Notes: generated by a model not told the origin, from the letters alone. Counted from the first letter of the stretch, positions 17,143-29,321 are shown. The stretch is 64,000 nucleotides of DNA from DASQYE01 sp035940775 (GCA_035940775.1 DASZEN010000056.1:1-64000); one strand, 5' to 3'. Program-made: numbers and translations.

Positions 17143-18405
17143 ATGGCTAAGCGCGCGTCACATACGGTCGGTCTCGATATAGGGACGAGCAAGGTGACGT
17201 GTATCGTCGGCGAGCAGGGCGACGGCGGGTTGATCGACATCGTCGGCATCGGCGAAGCGGAGGCGCGCGGACTGCGTAAAGGCGTCATCGTCAATCCGGA
17301 AGCCGCCGTCGACGCCGTCAAGCGCGCCGTCGAGGACGCCGAGCGCATGAGCGGGCTTGAGACCGAAGAGGTCACGATCAATCTCGCGGGCTCGCACATC
17401 ATGGGCTTCAACGGGCAGGCCATCGTCGCCGTTTCGGGACGCGACCGCGAGATTACGCCCGACGATGTGCGCCGCGCCATCGATTCAGCCTGCGCCATAC
17501 AGCTTCCCGCCGGGCGCGAGATAGTGGATCGCCTGCCGCAGGAGTTCATCGTCGATGACCAGGACGGCATCAACGACCCCGTGGGCATGATCGGCGCGCG
17601 CCTCGCCGTCAAGGTTCACATCGTCACCAGCCCCGTGACCGCCCGCCAGAACGCCATCAACGCCGTTAATCGCGCGGGGCTCGTCGTCGCCGACATGGTG
17701 CTCGAACAACTGGCGGCGGCCGAAGCCGCACTGACCGACGACGATAAGGAGTTCGGCGCGGCGCTCGTCGACATCGGCGCGGAGACGACCGGATTGGTCA
17801 TCTACCAGCGCGGCGCTGTGCAGCACACGGCGGTCTTCGCCCTCGGCGGCTCGCACTTCACCAATGACATAGCCTTCGGGTTGCGCACGCCCATCCCCGA
17901 AGCCGAGAAGATCAAGCGCACGGTCGGCTGCGCCTCCTCCGCTTCATTAAACGAGATGGAGCGCGGCGAGCTGGTCGAAGTCCCCTCGGTCGGAGGACGC
18001 CCCCCGCGACAGCTCTCGCGACAGATTCTGTGCGACATCCTTCAGCCGCGCGCCGAAGAGGTCTTGATGCAGGTCGCCGACGAGATCAAGGGGAGCAGGT
18101 GGGAGCGCCAGTTATCGAGCGGCGTAGTCCTGACGGGCGGCGGCGCGCTCCTGGACGGGATGTGCGAGATCGGCGAGCAGGTTTTCGATGCGCCCGTGCG
18201 GCTCGGCTACCCGGAAAGAGACCGTTTCGGCGGTCTCATAGAAGATATTCAAAGCCCCGCGTGGGCGGCGGCCGCCGGGCTGGCGCTCGTCGCCCAGCGC
18301 GCCCAGTCAGCCGAATCGCGCTCCGGCGCAATGCGTCGCGGCTCGACGGCGCGCCTGACGCATTTCGTCTCGAAATTTCGCAATCGTTTCAGTGGTATTT
18401 TTTGA
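17143..18405 (+). CDS. ftsA: Cell division protein FtsA
   Basis: 420 residues of the actin fold. TVGLDIGTSKVTCIVGE is the first phosphate loop, NLAGSHIMGFN lies in the 1C domain, DIGAETTGLVIY is the second phosphate loop and GVVLTGGGALLDGMCEI the adenosine motif. The C-terminal end (LTHFVSKFRNRFSGIF) is a likely amphipathic membrane-targeting helix. It tethers FtsZ filaments to the inner membrane. ATG 17143 preceded by GAGAGGAGC. Confidence 0.96.
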   Translation: MAKRASHTVGLDIGTSKVTCIVGEQGDGGLIDIVGIGEAEARGLRKGVIVNPEAAVDAVKRAVEDAERMSGLETEEVTINLAGSHIMGFNGQAIVAVSGRDREITPDDVRRAIDSACAIQLPAGREIVDRLPQEFIVDDQDGINDPVGMIGARLAVKVHIVTSPVTARQNAINAVNRAGLVVADMVLEQLAAAEAALTDDDKEFGAALVDIGAETTGLVIYQRGAVQHTAVFALGGSHFTNDIAFGLRTPIPEAEKIKRTVGCASSASLNEMERGELVEVPSVGGRPPRQLSRQILCDILQPRAEEVLMQVADEIKGSRWERQLSSGVVLTGGGALLDGMCEIGEQVFDAPVRLGYPERDRFGGLIEDIQSPAWAAAAGLALVAQRAQSAESRSGAMRRGSTARLTHFVSKFRNRFSGIF

Positions 18406-18548
18406 CAAGTTGTTGTATGCTGCCGCGCCAGCCGGCACAAGATGTAGTCCGCAATATATTGATGCTCCCGGCGCGAACAGCCCAATATAACAGCATTGCA
18501 GTGTTTCGGAGCTTGAGAAGGGCTCCTCACGAGAGAGGACATTAAACT

Positions 18549-19706
18549 ATGACACCGGACGGCGGTCGGCAACCGGGAAGCGGGATTAATATTTTCATTG
18601 ATGATGATCCGCCCATCACCGGCGCGCGCATTAAAGTGATCGGCATCGGTGGCGGCGGCGGCAATGCCGTCAATCGTATGATCGAAGCCGGGATCGAGGG
18701 CATCGAGTTTCTGGTCGCCAATACGGACTTGCAAGCCTTGAAGCGGTCGCGCGCGCCCATCAAGATTCAACTCGGCGGGCGGCTCACAAAGGGTTTGGGC
18801 GCGGGCGCTAATCCGAACATCGGGCGCGACGCCGCGCTTGAGGATACGGAGAAGATCATAGAGGTTTTAGAAGGCGCGGATATGGTCTTCGTGACTACGG
18901 GCCTGGGCGGCGGCACGGGCACGGGCGGCGCGCCGATCATCGCCTCGCTCGCCACCGAGCTGAACGCCTTGACGGTGGCGGTCGTCACCAAGCCGTTTCA
19001 CTTCGAGGGTCGCCGCCGTATGCAGCAGGCCGAGCAGGGATTGCGCGAGCTGCGCGAGTGCGTCGATACGGTGATTACGATCCCGAACGAGCGGCTGCTT
19101 CACACCGTTGAGCGCAACGTCTCGCTGCCGGACTCCTTCAAAGTCGCCGATGACGTGCTCAGACAGGCCGTGCAGGGCATATCCGATCTGATTACAGTGC
19201 CGGGCCTTATTAACCTGGATTTCGCGGACGTGAAGGCGATCATGGCCGGGATGGGTCTGGCCCTGATGGGCGCTGGCCGCGCCTCGGGCGAACATCGCGC
19301 GATGGAGGCCACGCAGCAAGCCATCTCCAGCCCGCTTCTCGAAGAGGCGACGATTGAGGGGGCGAAGGGCGTGCTCATCAACATCACTGGCGGGCCCGAC
19401 CTGACGCTCTACGAAGTCAACGAAGCCAGCTCGATCATACGCGAGGCGGCCGATGAGGATGCCAACATCATCTTCGGCGCGGTGATTGATGAAAGCTTGC
19501 GCGACGAGATGAAGATCACGGTTATCGCCACCGGCTTCGACAAGGAATCGGCCGATGCCGGTATGAATACGTCGAGCGCCGCGATGCCCGGCATGCCGCC
19601 CCGCTATACCAGAACGCCGGGCGATGACCCGGCGCGCTCTCCGGGCAGCCCCGCGCCCAAGGAAGACCTGGACGTGCCGACTTTCATTCGCAAGAAAGCG
19701 GACTGA
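18549..19706 (+). CDS. ftsZ: Cell division GTPase FtsZ
   Basis: 385 residues. IKVIGIGGGGGNAVNRMI and the tubulin signature GLGGGTGTGGAPIIA bind GTP; VTKPFHFEGRRRM and NLDFADVKAIM (T7 loop region) are conserved. It ends with a short linker and DVPTFIRKKAD, the conserved tail that contacts FtsA and other partners. The start ATG 18549 follows GAGAGGACATTAAACT. The 143-bp gap after ftsA is AT-rich (TATTTTTTGACAAG near 18400; AATATAAC near 18484), so an internal promoter is possible. It is the last gene of the cluster. Confidence 0.97.
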   Translation: MTPDGGRQPGSGINIFIDDDPPITGARIKVIGIGGGGGNAVNRMIEAGIEGIEFLVANTDLQALKRSRAPIKIQLGGRLTKGLGAGANPNIGRDAALEDTEKIIEVLEGADMVFVTTGLGGGTGTGGAPIIASLATELNALTVAVVTKPFHFEGRRRMQQAEQGLRELRECVDTVITIPNERLLHTVERNVSLPDSFKVADDVLRQAVQGISDLITVPGLINLDFADVKAIMAGMGLALMGAGRASGEHRAMEATQQAISSPLLEEATIEGAKGVLINITGGPDLTLYEVNEASSIIREAADEDANIIFGAVIDESLRDEMKITVIATGFDKESADAGMNTSSAAMPGMPPRYTRTPGDDPARSPGSPAPKEDLDVPTFIRKKAD

Positions 19707-19728
19707 AACCGGAACAGGGCCGACGGCG

Positions 19729-19790
19729 AAAGGCAAAAGTGAGGAGGATTCAAGGCTTCTCACTTTTGCCTTTTACCTTTGCTTTTTTTT
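19729..19790 (+). terminator. Rho-independent terminator closing the dcw cluster
   Basis: Perfect 15-bp stem: AAAGGCAAAAGTGAG at 19729-19743 with CTCACTTTTGCCTTT at 19759-19773, 15-nt loop, followed by a T-rich tract that reaches a run of nine T at about 19782-19790. Confidence 0.85.
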
Positions 19791-19802
19791 TCTTCTTTAG
19801 CT

Positions 19803-19831
19803 TTGCCTTTTTCCTTTTACTCGTGTAGCAT
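19803..19831 (+). promoter_or_regulatory. Candidate promoter for the Hfq-like gene
   Basis: TTGCCT at 19803-19808, 17-nt spacer, TAGCAT at 19826-19831, placed just after the dcw terminator. It would give a leader of about 170 nt before the GTG at 20010. Both boxes are only moderate matches. Confidence 0.4.
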
Positions 19832-20009
19832 AACGCGCATTCCTTGCAGGATTTCCATTACGGGTACTTAAAGCTTCTCTCCTTGAATGGCCGCAGCCTG
19901 CGAGAGTTGTAATTGGCCTCGAGCGTGACGCGCATCCGTGCCGCCGGTGCGCTTACCGTCCCGCAAAGCCATGCATATCCCTTCTAGACTGGTGGAGGTA
20001 AGAGACACA

Positions 20010-20444
20010 GTGAACCGCAAACTAATCCGAACAACTTTGGCAGACGTGAAAGCAAAAGGGCGCGAGAGCGTGCAGCCGCGCGACCGCGCCAACGGAGGTG
20101 GGGGGCGCGCCGGTGGTGGCGGCGGCGGTGGCGACAACGCATCGCATGCGCTGCCCCGAACCAACCAACAATCGGCGGCCGCGGCTGCTGCTGCCGCCGT
20201 ACAGGTGCGCAAGCGTGTCCCTCCTCCGATTGAAACCAACGCCGAAATCTTCTACTACAAAAAGCAGATTGACGCGCACACGTTGATGGTGATCGTGTTG
20301 CAGGACGGCGAGGAGATCGAGGGCACAATCGAGTGGTATGACAGGGGCGCGCTCAAGGTCAATCGCAAGTCGGCGCCGAACCTTCTCGTCCTCAAACATA
20401 ACGTCAAGTACATGTACAAGGCCGACGAGCGCGATGGCGAATAG
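20010..20444 (+). CDS. Hfq-like Sm-fold RNA-binding protein with long N-terminal extension
   Basis: 144 residues from GTG 20010, chosen because GGAGG lies 11 nt upstream (19994-19998); the frame is open to an ATG at 19938. The last ~70 residues look like an Hfq Sm domain: YYKKQIDAHTLMVIVLQDGE then EIEGTIEWYDRGALKVN (Sm1) and NLLVLKHNVKYMYK, matching the YKHAIS region of Hfq (Sm2). The N-terminal half is basic, then Gly-rich and Ala-rich (GGGGGGGD, AAAAAAAAV) and probably disordered. Hfq forms RNA-binding hexamers pairing small RNAs with mRNAs; whether this variant does is inference. Usual Hfq is 70-100 residues. Confidence 0.75.
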   Translation: MNRKLIRTTLADVKAKGRESVQPRDRANGGGGRAGGGGGGGDNASHALPRTNQQSAAAAAAAAVQVRKRVPPPIETNAEIFYYKKQIDAHTLMVIVLQDGEEIEGTIEWYDRGALKVNRKSAPNLLVLKHNVKYMYKADERDGE

Positions 20445-20548
20445 CCGCCGAGCGCACGTGCCGTTCCTATCTGTTTCTCCCACCAGAAGTCAGGGGCCGG
20501 AAGAAGTTACGGTCGGTTCGACATCAAGCGTATGAACCGCTTCGAGCG

Positions 20549-21619
20549 ATGACAGAGTCGCCGCACAACTCCTCGCCAGTTACGCGCAGCACAAGGCGCA
20601 GCCGCTTGCCGCGCGTCGGCATTACTATGGGAGACCCAGCCGGTATCGGGCCGGAGGTCGTCCTCAAGGCCGTCGCCGAAGAGGAAGTGCGGCGCGCCTG
20701 CGTCCCCGTAATCATAGGCGACGCGCAACTCCTGGCTCACACGGCGCGCACGCTCGACCTACAGTGCGGTTACGACATCGTGCGCTATGACGAGAAGATG
20801 CCGGAGCGCTTCAACGGCCCCATTATTTATCATCTGGACAATATCGGCGGCCACATCGAGCCGGGCATAGAATCGGGCGCGGCCGGAAAGGCGGCGGCCG
20901 CCTACATCGAGTCGAGCGTGCGTTTGTGCGCTGCCGGAAACATCGATGCCATCGCCACCGCTCCCATCAATAAGCGGGCCCTCTTTTTAGGCGGCTACAG
21001 TTTTCCGGGCCATACGGAATTTCTGGCGCACCTGACGGGCACTGAAGAGTATGCGATGGGCTTCGTCGCTTCCAACCTGCGCATCGTGCTGCTGTCGACA
21101 CACGTTCCGCTAGTGGAGGCGATACGGCTCGTCGAGCGCGAGCGGCTGATCGGCGTCATCGGTCTGGCGCACCGCGAGTTGAAGCGCTGGGGCATAGAGC
21201 GTCCGCGCCTCGCCGTGGCCGCACTGAACCCGCATGGCGCGGAGGGCGGACTGTTCGGCGTCGAGGAGGCTTCGGAGATTCTCCCCGCCATCGAAGCCTG
21301 TCGCGCGACTGGCGATATGAACGTCAGCGGGCCGTATTCGGCCGATACCGTTTTCCTGCGCGCCTCGCGCGGCGAGTTCGATGCCGTCATCGCCTGCTAT
21401 CATGACCAGGCGATGATCCCCGTCAAATGCCTCTCTTTCGGCGAGGCCGTCAACATAACTCTCGGCCTGCCCTTCATACGCACCTCCGTAGATCACGGCA
21501 CGGCCTTCGACATCGCGGGCAAGGGGCTGGCTGAGCATTCGAGCATGGTGGCGGCGATAGTTCTCGCGGCGGAGCTGTCGGCGCGCGCCGAGGAATCGGG
21601 CCGCGCCGTCGAAGTATGA
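20549..21619 (+). CDS. pdxA: 4-hydroxythreonine-4-phosphate dehydrogenase PdxA
   Basis: 356 residues. VGITMGDPAGIGPEVVLKA at the N-terminus, APINKRALFLGGYSFPGHTEFLA, ALNPHGAEGGLFGVEE, GPYSADTVFL, YHDQAMIPVKCLSF and RTSVDHGTAFDIAGKG are PdxA signatures, including the metal-binding histidines. It oxidises 4-phosphohydroxy-L-threonine with NAD in the DXP-dependent route to pyridoxal phosphate. The stop overlaps the next start (ATGA at 21616-21619), so the two genes are probably translationally coupled. Confidence 0.95.
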   Translation: MTESPHNSSPVTRSTRRSRLPRVGITMGDPAGIGPEVVLKAVAEEEVRRACVPVIIGDAQLLAHTARTLDLQCGYDIVRYDEKMPERFNGPIIYHLDNIGGHIEPGIESGAAGKAAAAYIESSVRLCAAGNIDAIATAPINKRALFLGGYSFPGHTEFLAHLTGTEEYAMGFVASNLRIVLLSTHVPLVEAIRLVERERLIGVIGLAHRELKRWGIERPRLAVAALNPHGAEGGLFGVEEASEILPAIEACRATGDMNVSGPYSADTVFLRASRGEFDAVIACYHDQAMIPVKCLSFGEAVNITLGLPFIRTSVDHGTAFDIAGKGLAEHSSMVAAIVLAAELSARAEESGRAVEV

Positions 21620-22662
21620 ACCCTGTGAGACGCGAAAAAGTGTTACCTGTCCTCTCAAGCGCGAAGGCCCAGGCATCATCGGGCCGCTCGTCCAATCATT
21701 CCATCAAACTCCATAGAGCTACTCTTATCGAGAAGAGGCGAGCCGCGCTGCCGCTCATGCTTGCAGCTTTTGCCGCCATGTACCTGATGCTCCTCGCTGG
21801 GAACGTGTGGGCGATGAAGGGCGAGTTGGGCGCGAAAGAGGCGCAACGGCTCATCAGGCGCATGGCTGGCATCAATCTGCCGTCCGACGCGGTGCGCGTC
21901 AAAGCGGTCTCGCCTTCGGGCGCAATGGAATGGGTCGCGCTGGCGCAGATCGAGACGGCCTTTCGCTTCGAGAGGGGCGACGACCAGAGGTGGCGCATTG
22001 CGGAGATCAGGACGGGCAGCGACCTCTGGGAAGACCTCTCTTTGATGGCGCGCGCACTTGGCGGCGAGGAGGCGGGCGCGTCAGCCGTTGAAACGAGAAT
22101 GACGGAGACGACGCCCATAACGGGAGCGCCGGACGCTGGACGCGCGCGCGGGATGATCGCGCGTCTTGTCGGCGTGGAGTTGCCGTCCGACGCCGTGCGC
22201 GTCAGGGAGATTTCGGCGCTCTACAAATCGGCGGTCGTCGTCGCTCGCGTCGAAGCAGAGTTTCGTTTCAATAGAGGGGCTGATAAAAAATGGCGCGTCG
22301 CGCAGATTAGAACCATCGGCGGCGAGTGGACGGACGTGGATGCAATGGTGCGCGCGGTCAATGACGAAAAGGCGCGTCGCGCTCGCATGGAGCTTGAGCT
22401 TTTGGCCGCCGCGCTCGACTCTTTCCGGCGCGAGCGCGGTTTCTACGTGGTGGCAAACAACGCGGGAGTGCTTCTAGATCAGCTTAACCCGCGCTACCTG
22501 GCGCGCGTCATTCGACTCGATCCGTGGCGCAGGCCGTACCTGTACGAAGGCGAGCGTGACCGCTACGTTCTGCGCTCGGCGGGAGCCGACGGCGAGCCGG
22601 GCACGGCGGACGATATTAACGCCGCGGGCCGCGCCCAAGCCCTTGAAAACACTGTGCGTTAG
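21616..22662 (+). CDS. Membrane-anchored protein with duplicated domain and GspG-like C-terminus
   Basis: 348 residues, no named family recognised. A basic N-terminus and one transmembrane helix (about 43-63) are followed by two copies of a ~68-residue unit: GINLPSDAVRVKAVS ... FRFERGDDQRWRIAEIRTG (about 75-140) and GVELPSDAVRVREIS ... FRFNRGADKKWRVAQIRTI (about 177-245). The last ~80 residues resemble the C-terminal half of type II secretion major pseudopilins: AALDSFRRERGFYV, LDPWRRPYLYEG and SAGADGEPGTADDI, the last being like the GspG calcium-binding loop. The pilin N-terminal methylation helix is absent. Function unknown; probably periplasmic. Confidence 0.7.
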   Translation: MNPVRREKVLPVLSSAKAQASSGRSSNHSIKLHRATLIEKRRAALPLMLAAFAAMYLMLLAGNVWAMKGELGAKEAQRLIRRMAGINLPSDAVRVKAVSPSGAMEWVALAQIETAFRFERGDDQRWRIAEIRTGSDLWEDLSLMARALGGEEAGASAVETRMTETTPITGAPDAGRARGMIARLVGVELPSDAVRVREISALYKSAVVVARVEAEFRFNRGADKKWRVAQIRTIGGEWTDVDAMVRAVNDEKARRARMELELLAAALDSFRRERGFYVVANNAGVLLDQLNPRYLARVIRLDPWRRPYLYEGERDRYVLRSAGADGEPGTADDINAAGRAQALENTVR

Positions 22663-22882
22663 CCCTAGCCCGGGGCGGGCCCCGGAGCGATTGCGCGCCG
22701 CCTCTCGCGTCTTCCGGTATAAAAGTCTTGACGCGCCCGCGCGGCCGGTGTTAGGTTTCTTGATAGTGGCCTGCGCCGACCGGCAGGCCGCAAAGCGGTT
22801 CTTGCTTGCCCCCGCGCCATCTTTTTAGATCGACCCGAAAGCCCGCTTGATGGCGCTCGCCTCATAACAAAGGAGACTGGTT

Positions 22883-24325
22883 TTGGTGGCCGGACGCAAA
22901 CTGTTGCTTGCCGATGATTCGATCACGATTCGGAAGGTCGTAGACCTGACCTTCGTAGACGAAGGCATGGAGGTGACGACGGTCGGCAACGGCGCGCAGG
23001 CCATTCAAAAGCTTGAGGAAGTGAGCCCCGATATCGTGCTCGTCGACATCTTCATGCCGGGGATGAGCGGCTACGAGGTCTGCGAGCATATCAAACGGGA
23101 CGAGCGATTTCGCCACATCCCTGTCATGCTCCTCGTCGGCTCCTTCGAGCCGTTCGATGAAGCGGAGGCGCGCAGAGTCGGCGCGGATGATTACTTGACT
23201 AAGCCTTTTCAATCAATACGACAGCTTGTTAAAAGGGTGGGCGCGCTTCTGGGCCGCGCGCCCGAAGAAGAGGAAGCAACCACCCGTGACCTCTCTTTGC
23301 CGCCGTCGCTTGCCTCGCCCGAGAGCGAGCTGAGCCGGGAAGTTCTGGAACGCTCGACGGCCGACACGGCCCCGCTTCCAAAGCGGGTGACGGAGGCTAT
23401 AGAAGAGCAGCAGCCGGAGGGCGGCGCGCGCCGCGCCCACAGCAACAGCAGCACCAGCAGCAGCGTAGCGTCGCTCAAGGAAAATGTTCGGGAGGATAAG
23501 ATGGAGGAAAGCGCGCCCATAGAGGATTTCGACAGCGGCGCTGACGACCACGCTAAGGGCCAGCCGCAGGTGGCTGCCTCGCCGGTCAACGCTGACTTTG
23601 CAGAGCTGGAATTGGAGACGCCTCGTCAGGAGCGCAGTAGCTACGACCCCTTACAGGAGACGCTCTCTTCTTTCCCCGCGCCGGAGAAGAAGAGCAGCGC
23701 CGTCGCCGCCGCAGCCGGTGGGCGGGCGATGGGTTCGAGCATGGCGCGCGTCGCATTGAGCGACGAGGCGCTTCTCGAACTGGACGAAGTATTGCCCGGC
23801 AAAAGCGCAGCCGAGGCGGACGACTTCATTCTAGACCTTCAGGACGACGCGTTCACGATGGATGCCGAGACGCTTGAGGAATACGAAGAGGAGTTGAAGG
23901 CGGTCGAGCCGGAGGTCGGAGAGTTCCTGGAGGCGCAGCGCGCGGGCGACGAACAGCGCGCGGATTTCGCCACCGTCGAAGAGCCTTCGATGGAAGCGGC
24001 TGCGCCCGCACACACGACGGCTCAGCCTGTAATGGAGGAGGCCGTCCGTCCGCCCGCAATCGAGCCCGCGCTTGAAAGCCCTGCGGCGGCGGCTACTACA
24101 ACGCCAACTGCTACTGCCACCGCTGCCGCCGACATCCACTCGCAGCCGATGGGCCAGATTACCCTGAGCCAGTTGTCTCCGGAGGTGATCGACGCGATTG
24201 CGCGCCGCGCCGTCGAACAGATTTCCGATAGAGTCATCGAAGAGGTCGCCTGGGAGGTCGTTCCGCAACTGGCCGAGCTTCTCATCCGACGACATCTCGA
24301 ACGGGAAAAGACCGGCACGCAGTAG
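22883..24325 (+). CDS. Response regulator with long disordered linker and conserved C-terminal helix
   Basis: 480 residues starting at TTG 22883 (GTG 22886 also possible; GGAG at 22872-22875). Receiver domain about 5-125 with D11/D12, phospho-acceptor D55 (VLVDIFMPGMSGYEV) and K107 (DDYLTKPF). A ~290-residue acidic, Ser/Ala/Thr-rich, low-complexity linker follows. The last ~50 residues (LSPEVIDAIARRAVEQISDR ... VVPQLAELLIRRHLE) form a predicted amphipathic helix. No DNA-binding or enzymatic output domain is visible, so it probably works by protein contacts. No histidine kinase is adjacent. A strong terminator follows. Confidence 0.8.
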   Translation: MVAGRKLLLADDSITIRKVVDLTFVDEGMEVTTVGNGAQAIQKLEEVSPDIVLVDIFMPGMSGYEVCEHIKRDERFRHIPVMLLVGSFEPFDEAEARRVGADDYLTKPFQSIRQLVKRVGALLGRAPEEEEATTRDLSLPPSLASPESELSREVLERSTADTAPLPKRVTEAIEEQQPEGGARRAHSNSSTSSSVASLKENVREDKMEESAPIEDFDSGADDHAKGQPQVAASPVNADFAELELETPRQERSSYDPLQETLSSFPAPEKKSSAVAAAAGGRAMGSSMARVALSDEALLELDEVLPGKSAAEADDFILDLQDDAFTMDAETLEEYEEELKAVEPEVGEFLEAQRAGDEQRADFATVEEPSMEAAAPAHTTAQPVMEEAVRPPAIEPALESPAAAATTTPTATATAAADIHSQPMGQITLSQLSPEVIDAIARRAVEQISDRVIEEVAWEVVPQLAELLIRRHLEREKTGTQ

Positions 24326-24367
24326 CAGCAGCAGTAGTAGTCGAGCCCTGTAACCTATAGACCGGCG

Positions 24368-24435
24368 AAGGATCGAGCCGGAGAGTTGGCCCAAAAGCTT
24401 GCGCAGGGGGCCCGCTCTCCGGCTCGATCCTTTTT
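24368..24435 (+). terminator. Strong intrinsic terminator before valS
   Basis: Perfect 18-bp stem: AAGGATCGAGCCGGAGAG (24368-24385) with CTCTCCGGCTCGATCCTT (24415-24432), then TTTTTC. The 29-nt loop can itself fold (GGCCC with GGGCC). Confidence 0.9.
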
Positions 24436-24477
24436 CATTTAGCGTCGGACGCTGAAGGGGCCGAGTCGGCCATCAGC

Positions 24478-24506
24478 TTTAGGATCAAAGGCGATTGCTT
24501 TACAAT
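24478..24506 (+). promoter_or_regulatory. Candidate valS promoter
   Basis: TTTAGG at 24478-24483, 17-nt spacer, TACAAT at 24501-24506. It lies between the terminator and the valS start, about 35 nt before the ATG. The -10 is a good match and the -35 weak. Confidence 0.5.
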
Positions 24507-24540
24507 GGCCGAAACGCTGACTATTGAACGCTGATTGATA

Positions 24541-27245
<2,705 letters not shown>

Positions 27246-27249
<4 letters not shown>

Positions 27250-28100
27250 ACTGGCTCGACGAAGGCGCGCTCTTCAACCAGATCGGCGCGTTTCTTAGCG
27301 AAGACCTGGGGCGCGGCGACATCACGACGCAGGCGACCGTCGCGCGCAACGCCCGCGCGCGCGGGCGCTTTCTGGCAAAGGAGGCGATGGTGGTCGCCGG
27401 TCTCGAAGCGGCCGAGGCCGTCTTCTCGACCCTCGACGCGCAACAGCAGATAGAAGCCTTTGCCAGCGACGGCGACGAAGTGGAAGCCGGGAAGGTGATC
27501 GCGCGCACCAGCGGCTTTGCCGACGTGCTGCTGGCGGGCGAGCGCGTCGCGCTCAACCTGATGCAGCGCCTCTCCGGCATCGCCACGCTGACGCGCAAGT
27601 ATGTGCGCGCCGTCGAAGGCACCGGGGCGCAGATCGTCGATACGCGCAAGACTACTCCGGGCCTGCGCATGCTGGAAAAGTACGCAGTGCTGTCGGGCGG
27701 CGGGCGCAACCATCGCTTCGGGCTCGACGACGGCGTGCTCATCAAGGACAATCACATCGCGCTCGCCGGTGGGGTCGCGGCGGCCGTCGCCCAGGCGCGC
27801 GAGAAGGTGGGCCACCTGCACAAGGTAGAGGTAGAGGTCTCGGTCGAGCGCGATCTGCGCGAGGCGATTCAACAGGGGGCCGACATCATCCTGCTGGATA
27901 ACCTGTCGCCGGAAGAGACGGCGCGAATGGTGGCGGTAGCGCGCGAGCTTGATCCGAAGGTGACGCTGGAATCCTCGGGCGGCATTACGCTGGAAAACGT
28001 GCGGGCCTACGCGCAGGCGGGCGTCGATCTAATCAGCATCGGAGCGCTCACGCATTCGGCGCGCGCGATGGATATAAGCTTCAAGATTCAAGCCGGGTGA
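27246..28100 (+). CDS. nadC: Nicotinate-nucleotide pyrophosphorylase NadC
   Basis: 284 residues, the normal size. SEDLGRGDITTQATV at the N-terminus, LNLMQRLSGIATLTRKYV, DTRKTTPGLRMLEKYAVLSG and NHRFGLDDGVLIKDNHI are signature motifs; ESSGGITLENVRAYAQAGVD closes the barrel. It converts quinolinate and PRPP to nicotinate mononucleotide in de novo NAD synthesis. Starts in the valS stop, so probably translated from the same mRNA. Confidence 0.96.
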
Positions 28101-28451
28101 AGAGGATTGCAGGGGCTTGCCCGACATAACATAAGCATCGCCGGGCCGCGCGCTCTCTTTCTGTGCTCCTCGACCGACGCGCCGCAGAGAGGGCTACAGT
28201 ATCTGAGGCCGCAATGATTCGCGCGTTGCTCGGGGCTCTGAGAAGGCTCGCCGACGGTTTCTCCTCGCCCGACGAACGGCGTAAAATACGGGCTGGAACC
28301 AACGGGCGTCGGGCGGCGTGTAAAAGTTTGCGGGAGCGGCCCTCGGAAAGGGAGAGAGAGCGCGCGCATGCGCGCCCCTGATGCTTGAGGGCAGCTTCAA
28401 AGTCATAAGTTTGTAGTCTCTCGTGCCGGTGGACGAGATCGGAGGTTGGTG
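28101..28451. other. Intergenic region after nadC
   Basis: 351 bp. I see no gene and no clear terminator. A -10-like TAAAAT at 28282-28287 (in GGCGTAAAATACGGG) could belong to a promoter for the downstream gene, without a recognisable -35. Confidence 0.4.
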
Positions 28452-29321
28452 ATGCGGAATCATTCAATTATTCAAAGGTTATTTGTATTGGCTCTTCTTC
28501 TGGTCGTCGTCAGCTTCGGTTTAGCTGAGGCGAACGCGCAGCGCCGGAACAAACGCTCGCGCCGCGTGACCAATCCGGTCACGAGCGGAAGAACGAGCGC
28601 GCCGACTGCTACGACGCCGCCGACCGACGAGCCTGCGATCATCAGCACCGCCGACGATCAGGCCAGAGATGCGAGCGCCGCCGATAGCAGCAGCAGCAGC
28701 GGCGCGAGCACCGCTTCGGGCACGAGAACGACCAACCGTCAGCGCTCCGGCTCGCTGGAGGCCGAGCACGACACCATGCGCGGCAGGATGAACAGGCTAT
28801 CCGCACAGGTCACAACTCTGACGGAGAAGCTCACCAAAATGGAAGAGCAGCAGCGAACGCTGGTCGATCTGGAGAGGCTCTCGCGGGCGGAGCAGCGCGC
28901 CGAGGGCTTGCGCGCACAACTGCGCGATGTGCAGTCGAAGGAGGCGGACTTGCAGGCGCGCGCCGATCAACTGGACTTTGATCTGAAGCCGGAGAATATC
29001 GAGCGCACGACGGCCAACACAGGCTCGGTGCACCCGGAGGACGCGCGAGAGGCGCGCCGCCGCCAGCTTCAGAACGAGCAGACCAGAGTACGCGCGCAGC
29101 TTGACCTGATGGCCCAGAGCCGCACGCGCCTTGAGTCGGCCATCGCCACCGCCGACGCCGAGGCCGACCGCATCCGGCGGCGTTTGGACGAGACGCAGGA
29201 GGCCGCAACGCAGGCGGGCGCACCCGACAACAGCATCGAAGGGACATCCAATACCGAAACGCCACAGCCTACGACGCCCCCGCCGTCGCCGAGCACATCA
29301 GGGTCGGGCACGCCGCGCTGA
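28452..29321 (+). CDS. Secreted coiled-coil protein, function unknown
   Basis: 289 residues from ATG 28452, preceded by GGAGG at 28441-28445 with 6-nt spacing; in-frame GTG 28449 and TTG 28446 are less likely. Signal peptide LFVLALLLVVVSFGLAEANA, then a low-complexity Thr/Ser/Ala segment (about 30-90), a long charged coiled coil (about 95-255, for example LTEKLTKMEEQQRTLVDLE) and a Pro/Thr tail. No known domain recognised. Likely periplasmic or envelope-associated. Transcribed alone between two gaps. Confidence 0.75.
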   Translation: MRNHSIIQRLFVLALLLVVVSFGLAEANAQRRNKRSRRVTNPVTSGRTSAPTATTPPTDEPAIISTADDQARDASAADSSSSSGASTASGTRTTNRQRSGSLEAEHDTMRGRMNRLSAQVTTLTEKLTKMEEQQRTLVDLERLSRAEQRAEGLRAQLRDVQSKEADLQARADQLDFDLKPENIERTTANTGSVHPEDAREARRRQLQNEQTRVRAQLDLMAQSRTRLESAIATADAEADRIRRRLDETQEAATQAGAPDNSIEGTSNTETPQPTTPPPSPSTSGSGTPR

